Shown here piece by piece: positions 36,178-46,019 of a stretch of 64,000 nucleotides of DNA (the first letter of the stretch is position 1; each line of letters opens with the position of its first letter). Source of the stretch: CAVTTH01 sp963737545 (GTDB lineage Bacteria > Verrucomicrobiota > Verrucomicrobiia > Chthoniobacterales > UBA10450); assembly GCA_963737545.1 (NCBI GenBank), contig CAVTTH010000005.1:248001-312000 (forward strand), written 5' to 3'. The translations under genes and the position numbers were made by a program. The notes beneath the pieces were generated by a model, which worked only from the letters and a program-made list of their open reading frames with translations, did no database searches and was not told where the DNA came from.

Positions 36178-36933
36178 TTACGGACCGTTACCTGTAGGGG
36201 AAGCTGTCAGCCTCCCTGGGAAGGCAGCGCCTTCCCCTACAGGAGAATCCGCCGAAGTTGGCACCTTTGCGCCTTTGATCAAAAGCCAGAGCATGATCGC
36301 CAATTCACCAAACAAAACAGGTTGGGAATAGTTAAAGGCGGCCCCGTAATAATCTGGGAAGAATAATGCGGTGATGCTGAGTGCGACATAGCCGAAACAG
36401 TTGATCATTAACCAAACGCCGATGAACCGCGGCAGGAAACCGGAGCGAAAGACCAGCAGCCCAAAAGGAAAGAGCCACAATCCCCAAAAAATCTCGTTGA
36501 TGAAGATGCCTTGACTGTGCAACCGAACAAACAACATCCCGAGCGCGTCGCGTTGAGGTTTATCGAAGACGGCAAGGAAATCTGCGCCGCGGAAGAGAGT
36601 GAGCGCGGCGATATCATTGAGCGTGTTAACAAATCCGACCGCGGCCGAGACCAAAACGAATGCGACCATCAGGCCGGCCCAGATCTTATTTACGCCGCTA
36701 AGCAACCGGTAGAGAGCGATTGCAAGACAGATGAAAATGACCGACCCAACAAGATCGGCGAGAATCGCAAGACGAAACATGGTCTCGTGAGCAAGGATAT
36801 TTTCGGCAGTCGCAGCAGCATTCCCGCGCACGATCAGTTTGTTCGGCACATAAATCAGGCTGAATGGCCCGGTGACTACCATCGAGAGGTAAATAGCGCC
36901 GGCGATGCGCGCGGCTTTCTTGATTGGGTGCAT
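36178..36933 (-). CDS. DUF4386 membrane protein 2
   Basis: A 251-residue protein with about six hydrophobic segments and the DUF4386 loop RGNAAATAENILAHETMFRL (about residues 37-56). It is similar in layout to the first copy at 33108. The last 21 residues or so (SADSPVGEGAAFPGR and beyond) are read from the CTGTAGGGGAAG palindrome at 36191-36243, so the original C-terminus probably ended near KGAKVPT. Function unknown. It is the first gene of the oxidoreductase cluster on the minus strand. Confidence 0.82.
   Translation of the reverse strand: MHPIKKAARIAGAIYLSMVVTGPFSLIYVPNKLIVRGNAAATAENILAHETMFRLAILADLVGSVIFICLAIALYRLLSGVNKIWAGLMVAFVLVSAAVGFVNTLNDIAALTLFRGADFLAVFDKPQRDALGMLFVRLHSQGIFINEIFWGLWLFPFGLLVFRSGFLPRFIGVWLMINCFGYVALSITALFFPDYYGAAFNYSQPVLFGELAIMLWLLIKGAKVPTSADSPVGEGAAFPGRLTASPTGNGP
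36191..36243. repeat. CTGTAGGGGAAG palindrome inside a gene end
   Basis: Left arm CCTGTAGGGGAAG and right arm CTTCCCCTACAGG flank about 27 bp with an inner GGAAGGC and GCCTTCC pair. It lies wholly inside the reading frame of the second DUF4386 protein and encodes its tail. The edges resemble but differ from the TGTAGCGGC family. It may be a separate repeat type; only this copy was found. Confidence 0.7.
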
Positions 36934-36974
36934 AGGTTTCTCTCCTTTGTCGGTTTGTTAGGATTGCAGGTTGA

Positions 36975-37914
36975 TTAGAGAGGTCCGCGATAACGGCGGA
37001 GCCGAACTGCTGCGGCGATGAATGCGGCCGCGAATAGCAGTCCGATCCAGAGACCTGGCGTACTCAGGTATCTTTCCGGAGTGAGTTGTGCCAGCGTTTC
37101 GACGGTCGGCTTGCCATGGCCCAGGAATTCAAAAGCGTTCGGAGCGAAACCGAACAAGCGGTCCCTCAACAGGGCGGCGACATAATCAGTATTGAACGCA
37201 ATCTTCTCGAGGATTTCGAGCGCGATGAACGGCAACACCGCCCAGAGAAATGTCGCACGCCGCGCCCAGCCTGAAACCAGCAGCAGCCAGCCGTAGATGG
37301 GCGCGTGCCAGAGCGCAATCGCGGCCAGACCGTAGAGTAGCGTGCAACCAGTTCTGAAAAAATGGCACGTGCGCCCACGTCGACGCCGGACTCATTCCGT
37401 GGGCTACGAGATTGATACTGGTCATCAGCAGCATGATCAGTTGCACGCAAACAACGATCACGAAGCTGATCGCCGGCAGAACTATCAGCGGGATGGTCAC
37501 CTTCGAGAGCACGGTCGTTAGGTCCGATACCGGAAGCGATTTCCAGAAAAGAATGCTGCGGTCGCGACGTTCGCCGTGCAGCGCGTCGAGACAATAGAAC
37601 ACGCCAATGATGAACACGGTGAAGATCATCATCATCGCCGCGACGTCATACGGCGCCTCGATCCGGATGCGTTGGATCGCCGGATCGAGTAACAATCCGG
37701 CGCGCCTTCGTTCCGCCAGACCAATCGCGCTGATGGCAAAGCCGAATACCTGGACCGCGGCGACGATCAGCGGCGCGATGTAGATTGAACGATTCTCCCA
37801 CAACTCCCGCCAAACCGACCAGTAAAGTGGCCGCGTCGGTGCGCCGTAGTAGCCAAGGCCATTGGCCTCGCGATTTCCCGAGAACAGTGGTCGAGGATTT
37901 GGTTGCGCAGTCAT
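36975..37914 (-). CDS. ABC transporter permease, apparent +1 frameshift
   Basis: The upstream frame from 37914 has IYIAPLIVAAVQVFGFAISAI, FCLD-type VFYCLDALHGERRDRSILFW and a periplasmic SLPVSDLTTVLSK loop, the standard layout of ABC-2-like permeases fused to ERRDRSILFWK. It ends in sense near LHAT; another frame continues LYGLAAIALWHAPIYGWLLL, VLPFIALEILEKIAF and a final helix at 36975. One extra base at about 37340 separates the two. About 313 residues and six helices. It is the membrane partner of the ATP-binding gene, whose start overlaps it by 4 bp. Confidence 0.8.
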
Positions 37915-38804
37915 TTAGCTCCTCCAACTGATCTCTGACCGCCGACCTCCGGCCTCTGGTTCTTGCCCATTACCGCCACGAACAAATCGGCGATGCCGGG
38001 TGTGCGGACTTCTCCCATGGCGGCGAGTTGGCCGCGATCGACATTTTCGAAAAGCATCACGCTGCGCCCGAATACCTGGCGCTCGTGCATCGGCTTGAGC
38101 GACCGTGCGCCCGCGACATGGTCCGGATGCACCATGACCTCCACGTAGCGCGAATCGAATTCTTCCATGCTGCACTCGAGGACGATGCGGCCGCAGTCGA
38201 TGAACATGAGATCGGTCAGCACATCCTGGATCTCTTCCACCTGATGGGTCGTTACCACGATGGTGCGTCGGCCATCGAAGTAATCGTTCAGCAGCGAATC
38301 GTAGAACTGTTTGCGATACAGGATGTCGAGGCCAAGTGTCGGCTCGTCCAGCACCAGCAGTTTCGCGTCAATCGCCATGACTACAGCGAGGTGCAGTTGG
38401 GCCACCATCCCCTTGGACAATTCCCTCACTTTGCTGGTGCGCTTGATCGTCGTTTTCGCCAGAAAACCTTCCGCCTTCGCGCGATCGAATCGCGGATGCA
38501 CGCCCGCTACATAATCGAGCAGCTGCGAAACGCGGATCCAGCGCGGCAGCACTGCGACATCCGCGATGAAGGAGACATCGCGCATGAGTTGCTCGCGCGC
38601 GGCCCAGGGGTCGCGTCCGAGCACCTTCAGCTCTCCCTCATATGAAGTAAGGCCAAGAATCGCGTCGAGCGCGGTCGTCTTCCCTGCTCCGTTAGGGCCA
38701 ATGAGTCCGAGGATACGACCCTCTTCGACACGCAAATCGACACCATCCAGCGCGATGGTTGTGCCAAAGACCTTGCGCAGACCGCGCGCTTCTATCGTTG
38801 CCAT
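37911..38804 (-). CDS. ABC transporter ATP-binding protein
   Basis: About 297 residues. Walker A is GLIGPNGAGKTTALD (about residues 33-47), the signature is ELSKGMVAQLHLAVVM (a lysine replaces the first glycine of LSGG), and Walker B is LLVLDEPTLGLD, with a switch histidine in VVTTHQVEEI. The C-terminal part (from about 215) holds a beta-rich domain like those of exporter-type MDR-associated ATPases. ATG 38804 is preferred to the longer frame to 38909. It overlaps the end of the GntR gene by 13 bp, so the three genes are translated from one transcript. Confidence 0.88.
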   Translation of the reverse strand: MATIEARGLRKVFGTTIALDGVDLRVEEGRILGLIGPNGAGKTTALDAILGLTSYEGELKVLGRDPWAAREQLMRDVSFIADVAVLPRWIRVSQLLDYVAGVHPRFDRAKAEGFLAKTTIKRTSKVRELSKGMVAQLHLAVVMAIDAKLLVLDEPTLGLDILYRKQFYDSLLNDYFDGRRTIVVTTHQVEEIQDVLTDLMFIDCGRIVLECSMEEFDSRYVEVMVHPDHVAGARSLKPMHERQVFGRSVMLFENVDRGQLAAMGEVRTPGIADLFVAVMGKNQRPEVGGQRSVGGAK

Positions 38805-39190
38805 GGCCTCAGCGTGTCTCCTTCCTGGCTCTTGATTTCGACCGCAGCGACATCGAGTTCTCTTTGGGTCAGACCAAGTCGCTGAATCTTTTCCGCGACC
38901 CGAGGCCATTCGTCGGCGAGAAATTTCTGGCGTTCGCCCTTGAGCAAAAGATCGCGCGCGCCGGGTTTGACGAACATCCCGAGTCCTCGCTTCATCTCGA
39001 CCAGCTGCTCATCGACGAGTTGTTGATAGGCCTTGAGAACCGTGAGCGGATTGACCCGAAACTCGGCCGCGACATTGCGGACCGATGGGAGTGGATCGCC
39101 TTCTTTGAGCACGCCATCGAGTATCATGTGGACGCCCCGGTCGCGAAGCTGGCGGTAAATCGGCTGACTGTCGTTCCATTCACGATTCAT
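38792..39190 (-). CDS. GntR family transcriptional regulator (YtrA type)
   Basis: A 132-residue protein. A winged-helix N-terminus has PIYRQLRDRGVHMILDG, EGDPLPSVRNVAAEFRVNPLTVLKAYQQL (recognition helix region) and a VDEQLVEMKRGLGMFV wing. A short C-terminal helical part of about 50 residues, without an effector-binding domain of FadR or HutC type, fits the YtrA subfamily, which regulates neighbouring ABC transporters. An operator-like palindrome lies 69 bp upstream of its start. It is the first gene of the ABC operon and very likely autoregulates. Confidence 0.87.
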   Translation of the reverse strand: MNREWNDSQPIYRQLRDRGVHMILDGVLKEGDPLPSVRNVAAEFRVNPLTVLKAYQQLVDEQLVEMKRGLGMFVKPGARDLLLKGERQKFLADEWPRVAEKIQRLGLTQRELDVAAVEIKSQEGDTLRPWQR

Positions 39191-39259
39191 CCGGTGTTCC
39201 AGATAGTCCTTGCCAGAAAGGTGCGGGATGCCGCTTTGGTCGATCAGTTCCTTTCATCT

Positions 39260-39281
39260 GTGTTATAGTCAACTATAACAC
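39260..39281. promoter_or_regulatory. Probable GntR operator palindrome
   Basis: Two perfect 10-bp arms, GTGTTATAGT and ACTATAACAC, are separated by CA. The site is 69 bp upstream of the gntR start on the minus strand. It fits the usual pattern of GntR-family operators (inverted repeats with a short spacer) and contains TATAGT-like sequence that could overlap a promoter. YtrA-type repressors bind such sites to control their own operons. Binding is inference; the palindrome is directly visible. Confidence 0.78.
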
Positions 39282-39517
39282 TAGCTCACTGGCAAATCTT
39301 TTTTTGAACTTTCTTGAGGCGCGACAAGAGTGGCACCACGAATACGATTATATCGAGGGCGACTGGCGCGGACAAAGCTGTTCCGCTCTCGTCGCCCCAC
39401 TACGCCGATGGCTGCCGCCGGTCCCCTCGACGAGAACCGCGCAATGTTCTAACCTGCGGTCGTGAGCAGCTGTAGTCGCGCCAGGAACCGATCCCGTCTT
39501 GATGCCCCCGTGAAAAT
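39282..39517. other. Intergenic stretch with no recognised gene
   Basis: Together with the region from 39191, this gap of about 327 bp separates the divergent ABC operon and the exported endonuclease-like gene. Beyond the operator palindrome I see no RNA gene, terminator or repeat. It probably holds two promoters. Short frames here have no supporting features. Confidence 0.5.
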
Positions 39518-40991
39518 ATGAGGTGGCACCGAGTCGGGAGAATTGTGGCGACAGTGTTGGAGATTGTGCTTTGCGGTTCCGGCGCGTGCGGCACGACGCT
39601 TCGCGTGGTTTCCTACAATATCGATTGCGCCGACCAGGGCAGCGATAACAACATCACTGGGCCGACACACAGCCTGCCGACCGTGATTCAAGCGATCGGA
39701 TTGCATCATCTCGGCATCAATGCGCAGCCGGTTGACGTGCTGGGTGTGGAAGAATTGCGTTCGACGACGCTCTCAGCCTTTGTCACACAGCTGAACAATA
39801 TTTATGGCGCGGGGGCTTACGCGTTTGATCCGACCCCCGATCCAAATACTGGCGGCGGACCGGACGGACTGATTTACAACACGCAAACGGTGCAGGTGGT
39901 ATCGGCGCGAGCGCTGCGGACCGGACAAATCGTGCTCTTGCAGGCGGACGGCACTTACACGGCAGCCCATTCGCCCGGCGGCGGAATGAACGGCGTTACT
40001 CGCGCACCGATGTTGTATCAGCTCCGGCCGATCGGTTACGGATCGAACGAAGATTTTTACATGTACGTCAGCCACGCGCGGAGTACGACCGACAACTCGG
40101 TCGGAGACGCGCGCTACGCCGAGGCGCAGGAGGTCCGCAGCGACGCGAAATATAATCTGCCGCCCGGGGCGCACGTGATGTATTCCGGAGATTGGAATTT
40201 GTTCCATGGGAGCGGAGAGAACGCCTACAAATGTCTGACCGGGCAGACGACTTCCGATAGCATCGACTGGAGCGACGGCAGCGCGATCTGGGTTAACATC
40301 AACCCGACGCAGGCATACGATCCCGACGTCGAGGACGATGCCGCCGACCATCACCACCTGGGGAAATGTGACTGCGGACAATGCCACCTATCTCTACGGC
40401 GATTCGACGACCTCGTTGACCTCGCGCATCGACGTCCAGCTCGTGAATGCCCCGATGCTGGGCGTTTACAACAACCAGGGAGGAGTGCAGCTGGCGCCGG
40501 ACACGTCGGACCCGTTCGACACGTCGGATTTTCCCTCCGCGCAATACCCGTACGCGTTCGAGACCTTCGGCAACAATGGGACGACGCCCCGGAGCCGCTC
40601 GGCGACCGACGCCGCCAACCACTCGTTGGATGATCTCATCAACACGGTCCCGAACGCCGAGACTGTTTACGCCGACATCAAGCTCACCGGCAGCGGCGCC
40701 AACTTCACCGGCAGCGACCATTATCCCGTCGTCGGAGATTACATAGTGGTCCCGACGCCGCCTTTGACCGCCGCTCTGACTGCGCAAGGTTTTGAGGCGA
40801 ACGGATATTTCCAGCTCACACTCTTTTCGACCCCCAACACCGGTTTTGAGATTCAGGCCTCAACGGATCTGATCAACTGGACCAACATTGGCACCGGCTA
40901 CACCGACGCGAACGGATTGCTAATCTTTGAAGATATGGACGCCGCAAGTTTTCCGAAGCGCTTCTATCGCGCCCATTGGCCGTTGCCGTAA
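39518..40991 (+). CDS. Exported endonuclease/exonuclease/phosphatase-fold protein, apparent +1 frameshift
   Basis: The first frame from ATG 39518 begins with a signal-like segment ending in GACGTTLRVVSYNIDCAD, the start of an EEP fold. VDVLGVEELRSTTLSAFV, YMYVSHARSTTDNS and HVMYSGDWNLFHGSGENAYK follow with the usual catalytic asparagine and aspartate. Sense moves at about 40335-40350 to a second frame holding SRIDVQLVNAP and NFTGSDHYPVVGDY, the closing catalytic SDH motif, and ending at 40991. The tail (from about residue 410) reads like a short beta-rich C-terminal domain, FELTLFSTP-like QLTLFSTPNTGFEIQAS, often found on exported Verrucomicrobiota proteins. Substrate unknown. Confidence 0.72.
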
Positions 40992-41051
40992 TCGTATCCG
41001 TTAGTCGAAGAATGTAGCCGCATGCGTTCGGTTCCCGATCGATCGCAACGA

Positions 41052-41681
41052 TCATCCGGTCCCGAAGTAGCGATCGCCGGCATCGCCCAGGCCAGGGACG
41101 ATGTAGCCGCGCTCATTTAGCTCGGGATCAATCGCGGCGGTGATGATTCGCACGTCAGGATGAGCGCGCTGTAGTTGTTCAATCCCCGCAGCGCAAGAAA
41201 GGAGACAGACGAATTGAATCGAGCGCGCGCCTCCTTTTTTTAACATCGCCACCGCTTCGCAGGCGCTGTGGCCAGTAGCGAGCATGGGATCGAGCAGGAG
41301 AACTTCGGCCGCGGTGAGATTCGTCGGCAATCGACAGTAGTAACTGACGGGGCGGAGCGTGATTTCGTCGCGGTAAAGGCCGATGTGGCCAACCTCTGCT
41401 TCGGGCAAAACATGAAGCATTCCTTCCAGCATGCCCAAACCGGCGCGCAAGATCGGCACCATTATCACCGGCGCTGCGAGCACGGAACCGGCGGAAGGTT
41501 CCAACGGTGTTTGCACGGTGATGCTTTTCAGTTTCCAGGAGCGCGCGGCTTCGAAGAGCAAGAGAGCGGAGAATTCCTGCATCTTGCGCCGAAATTCTTC
41601 CGGGGCGGTTGTTTTGTCGCGCAGGATGGTGAGCTGGCTGGCGATAAGGGGATGATCGACAACCGTGACGTGCGGATTCAT
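41052..41681 (-). CDS. upp: Uracil phosphoribosyltransferase
   Basis: About 209 residues from ATG 41681. VTVVDHPLIASQLTILRDK is the family N-terminus, VPILRAGLGMLEGM an early core motif, VLLLDPMLATGHSACEAV the PRPP-binding loop, and YIVPGLGDAGDRYFGT the C-terminus that closes on uracil. It converts uracil and PRPP to UMP in pyrimidine salvage. The frame extends upstream to 41885 across a GTCATCC-type repeat; that part is not coding. It is divergent from treZ. Confidence 0.95.
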   Translation of the reverse strand: MNPHVTVVDHPLIASQLTILRDKTTAPEEFRRKMQEFSALLLFEAARSWKLKSITVQTPLEPSAGSVLAAPVIMVPILRAGLGMLEGMLHVLPEAEVGHIGLYRDEITLRPVSYYCRLPTNLTAAEVLLLDPMLATGHSACEAVAMLKKGGARSIQFVCLLSCAAGIEQLQRAHPDVRIITAAIDPELNERGYIVPGLGDAGDRYFGTG

Positions 41682-41781
41682 TGCGCGGCATTGTAGGGCA
41701 GCCGCGCCGGTTGCCGTCGAGGAGAATGTGGCAGGCGGGGCGTTACCACGCGCAACCTGTAACGAAGAAAAATCGGGAGCT

Positions 41782-41883
41782 GTCATTTTGAGCGAGCGAA
41801 AGCCTGCACTGAGCGAAGCGAATGTGAACCTCACTTGTTGCCCCGGACGTTGTTGTGAGGTCCCTCGCTCCGCTCGGGATGAC
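41782..41883. repeat. GTCATCC-type inverted repeat, copy 4
   Basis: Left edge GTCATTTTGAGCGAGCGAAA and right edge CTCGCTCCGCTCGGGATGAC surround GAGCGAAGCG and GTGAGG-type inner pairs. It occupies the divergent gap between upp and treZ. Left edge differs by a few bases from the other copies, suggesting an older insertion. Confidence 0.72.
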
Positions 41884-41901
41884 ATGCTATGAGTCGTCTC
41901 A

Positions 41902-43892
41902 ATGCTGAAGGGGAAAACAAAGAGTCTACGCGACCGCGACGCCGATGATCGGCGAAAAAACAGCGTGACTGTTTTCCGCCCTGCACGCCGCTATCCGATC
42001 GGAGCCGAAGTCCTCCGCGACGGTCGGACACATTTTCGCGTCTGGGCGCCGAAAGCGAAACGGCTGGACGTGGTGCTGGAGGCGAGCGCAGACAAAACAG
42101 CGAAACGAAGCTTTCCATCGGCTCGAACGGGAAGCGGATGGTTATTTTTCCGGAGCGGTGGAAGCGGGCGCAGGCGCGCTCTATCGCTTTCGCGTGAACG
42201 AAGCCGAAGACTTTCATCCCGATCCGGCCTCGCGTTTTCAGCCGGAAGGACCACACGGCTCATCCTGCATTGTCGATCCCAAAAGGTTCCAATGGACCGA
42301 CTCGAAATGGCGAGGCGTTAACTTAAAAGGCCAGATCATCTATGAAATTCACATCGGCACGTTCACGCCCGAAGGGACGTGGCGCGCAGCCGCGGAACAA
42401 CTCGCTGAACTTGCGCGCGCCGGCATCACCGTCATCGAAGTGATGCCAATCGCGGATTTCCCGGGGAAATTCGGATGGGGCTACGACGGGGTGGATCTTT
42501 TCGCGCCCACCCGTCTCTATGGTTCGCCCGATGATCTGCGCGGTTTTGTCGATCGAGCTCACTCGTTAGGGCTGGGCGTAATTCTCGATGTCGTTTACAA
42601 CCATTTTGGCCCGGATGGAAATTACCTCGGCGTCTTCTCTGACGATTATCTCACGCGCAAAAGTTCAAATGACTGGGGCGACTCGATTAATTTCGACGGG
42701 CCAAACTCGGCGCCGGTGCGAGAATTTTTTGTTACCAACGCGCGCTACTGGATTGAGGAATTTCATTTCGATGGCTTTCGTTTCGACGCGACAGAAAGCA
42801 TTCATGACAAGTCCGACGAGCACATCCTCGGCGCGATCAGCCGGGCTGCGCGTGATGCCGCAGGCAGGCGTTCCATCATTCTGATAGCCGAAAATGAGCG
42901 TCAGGAGGTGAAACTAATTCGGCCGCGGAGCGAAGGCGGCGATGATCTCGACGGAGTGTGGAACGATGATTTTCATCACAGTGCGAAGGTCGCACTGACC
43001 GGTCGGCGTGAAGCGTATTTGACCGACTATCTCGGCGCCCCGCAGGAATTCATTTCGGCAGCGAAGTACGGTTACCTCTTTCAAGGGCAGCCATATTCCT
43101 GGCAGGAGGCCCCTCGCGGCACGGTAGCTCTGGGCGCGCCGCCAGAAGCGTTCGTCGCGTTCATCGAAAATCACGATCAAGTTTCAAACACGCTCGCGGG
43201 CCAGCGATTGCGCTTTGAGACGTCGCCCGGCCGATACCGCGCCATGACTGCGCTTCTTCTCCTCGGGCCCTGGACACCGATGCTTTTTCAAGGCCAGGAA
43301 TTTGGAACGTCGAAACCGTTTCTCTATTTCAGCGACATCGGCGATGACAAACTGCGAGAAGCGATTCGCAAAGGTCGCTTTCAGTTTCTCTCCCAGTTTC
43401 CATCGCTGGCGAGGCCGGAGATTCAGAAACAACTGCCGCTGCCTTCGGATTCAAAGACCTTCGCCGCGTGCAGGCTGGATTTTTCGGAACGAGAAAAACA
43501 CAAACAACTTTACGCCCTGCATGTCGACTTGATGAAGCTGCGTCGCGAAGATTCGCGCTTTCGGGAACAAAAGATTGGCGGCGTGGATGGCGCTGTCCTT
43601 GGGCCGAAAAGTTTCGTGCTCCGATATTTCGCGCAGAAAAATGACGATCGTCTGCTGCTGGTAAACTTCGGTGAAGCGCAATTGCTCGAGCCCATGCCGG
43701 AACCGCTTCTCGCGCCCCCGGTTCGGATTCGAATGGACGACGCTTTGGTCGAGCGAATCAAATCGCTATGGCGGATCGGGAGTAACTCCTGTGGCAACAC
43801 AGGATAATTGGAAATTGCCGGGCGAAGCCGCGATTGCGTTGAAACTCGTTCGCGAAACCGCGCCGCGACGTAAACCGAGAAAGCGCGGCTAA
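41902..43892 (+). CDS. treZ: Malto-oligosyltrehalose trehalohydrolase, two apparent +1 frameshifts
   Basis: Three frames combine into one GH13 enzyme. The first (from 41902) has RRYPIGAEVLRDGRTHFRVW, the N-terminal beta domain; the second (from about 42116) has LKGQIIYEIHIGTFTPEGTW, DVVYNHFGPDGN, FDGFRFDATESIHDKS and FIENHDQVSN, the four GH13 regions with the TreZ-type EIHIGTFTPEG; the third (from about 43780) supplies the end, NWKLPGEAAIALKLV. Extra bases lie at about 42116 (TTTCC) and 43774 (CGGA). TreZ releases trehalose from maltooligosyl-trehalose. A glycogen debranching gene follows by 17 bp; treY was not seen in the window. Confidence 0.86.
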
Positions 43893-43909
43893 AGATTCGG
43901 CGCTCGCAC

Positions 43910-45990
43910 ATGCACGATTTCACGGACAAGAAAATCGCGGAGGGCGACGCGGTAGTTCGCACGATGCCGTGGGACGGCGCGCAAATGTCGCGCGAGCTCC
44001 TGCTCAACCGCGAATGGCTTGTGACAAACGGACTGGGCGGCTATGCCTCGGGCACTGTTTCCGGCGCAATCACGCGCCGCTATCATGGACTGTTGATCGC
44101 GGCCCTGCCCGCGCCGCTTGGCCGCATGGTGATGTGGAGTCACGTCTCGGAATTTCTTCGTTTCAGCGACAGCGATGTCGTTTCCCTCGGGGCGGAGGAG
44201 CGCGCCGGTGGGCAGCTCGATCTTCGCGGTGCGGATTATCTGCGCGAATTCCGGCTCGAGGAAGGACTTCCGGTTTGGATTTATCACGTCCGCGGAGTTG
44301 TGATTGAGAAACGTGTGCTGCTTCCCCATCTGCAAAACACGGTGCACGTCAGCTATCAAATTACGGCCGGGGAAAATCCGCCGGTCCTCGAATTGCGGCC
44401 GGCATTTCATTTTCGCGGTCACGAAGCGCCCGTTGACGCCGGGTTGGCCGCCCCCTACAAACTCACTGCCGTCGATGGCCGTTACGAAATCGCATCGTCC
44501 AAGCGAAAGATGCCGCCGCTCCGCATGCGACTCTGCGACCACGACTCCGCTTTCACGATCGCGCCGTCGAATATTCATCAGGTTGTGTACCGAAGTGAGC
44601 AACAACGCGGCTATGTGCATGAAGGCAATCTCTGGAGTCCGGGATTTTTCCGCGTTGCTCTGGCCCAGCGAAGCATCGCTACCCTGGTCGGGTCGACGGA
44701 ATCGTGGGAGATCATCGACGTGCTGAGTCCGGGGGAGGTTCTGGCGGCGGAGCGCGAACGACGCGCGCGCCTGCTCGTGGAAGCTGTGCCGGAAGCGCAA
44801 GAGGGCGTTGCTGCGGAATTGGTTTTTGCCGCGGATCAATTCGTCATTACACCGGCGGGTCGCTTCGAAGAAACTGCGCGAGCTCATGCCGCCGGTGACG
44901 AGGTGCGCACAATCATCGCCGGTTACCATTGGTTTACCGATTGGGGGCGCGACACCATGATCAGCCTGGAAGGCCTGACCCTGACGACGGGGCGTTCGCT
45001 GGAAGCGGGTTACATTTTGCGCACGTTCGCGCATTACGTTCGCGACGGCTTGATTCCGAACATGTTTCCCGAGGGCCAAAAAGAAGGCCTCTATCACACT
45101 GCCGACGCGACGCTGTGGTTCTTTCACGCGCTCAACCGATATCTCGTCGTCACCGGCGATCGGATTACGCTAAGACTCTTGTTGCCAACATTGATCGACA
45201 TCGTCGAGCACCACCTGCGCGGCACAAAGTTCAATATTCACGTCGATCCTAACGACGGTCTGCTCGCGCAGGGTCAGGATGGATTTCAACTCACCTGGAT
45301 GGACGCGAAGATGGGTAATTGGGTGGTGACGCCGCGTCGCGGGAAAGCGGTGGAGATCAACGCGCTTTGGTACAATGCGCTTCGTCTGCTGACGGACTGG
45401 CTGCGCGAGACGGAAGCAGGAGCCGCGAAGCGTTACGAGGATCATGCCGCGCGCACGCGCGAATCATTTAACAAACGCTTTTGGTTCGCTGACGGCGGTT
45501 ATCTTTACGATGTCGTCGACTGCAATGGTGAAAGCGGGACGCTACGATCGATCCTGCCGGCCGAATCAGATTTTCGCCATTTCGCTCGATCATCCGGTGC
45601 TCGACTCCGAGCGGATGGGCTTCCGTCGTCGATGTTGCCCAAAAAAAATTGCTCACGCCGGTCGGGCTGCGTTCACTCTCGCCGGACGATCCGGAATACA
45701 AACCGATCTACTCAGGCGATCTGCGTTCGCGCGATGGCGCTTACCATCAGGGCACGGTTTGGGCCTGGCTGATCGGGCCATTCATCGACGCCTGGCTGAA
45801 GGTGCACGCGAATGACAAAGAAGGTGCGCGCAAATTTCTCGAAGTGTTTCCGGTTCACCTCAATGACAATGGCCTCGGCACGATCGGCGAAGTGTTTGAC
45901 GCGCGCGAGCCGCACCACGCCGGCGGCTGTATCGCGCAAGCCTGGAGCGTGGCGGAAGTCCTGCGTTGCTGGGTCAAAACGAGCGCGTGA
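43910..45990 (+). CDS. Glycogen debranching enzyme (amylo-alpha-1,6-glucosidase family), two apparent +1 frameshifts
   Basis: The main frame from 43910 has REWLVTNGLGGYASGTVSGA, the family start, then GYHWFTDWGRDTMISLEGLT (about residues 337-356), IPNMFPEGQKEGLYHTADAT and WMDAKMGNWVVTPRRGKAVE, with catalytic aspartate and glutamate in the alpha/alpha toroid. From about 45540-45575 sense moves to a frame with RPNQIFAISLDHPVLDSER, and at about 45615 to a third with TPVGLRSLSPDDPEYKPIY and the end at 45990. About 694 residues after two base removals. The protein removes branch stubs from glycogen. Follows treZ, so a glycogen-to-trehalose unit is likely. Confidence 0.86.
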
Positions 45991-46019
45991 AGATTGTGGG
46001 CTAACGAGCAGTCCAGCAG

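Noticed and set aside
43889..45127. A 412-codon frame antisense to the glycogen debranching gene
   Set aside because: The plus-strand frame has clear family motifs throughout, whereas this frame has none and is arginine- and histidine-rich, as expected of an antisense shadow in GC-rich DNA.
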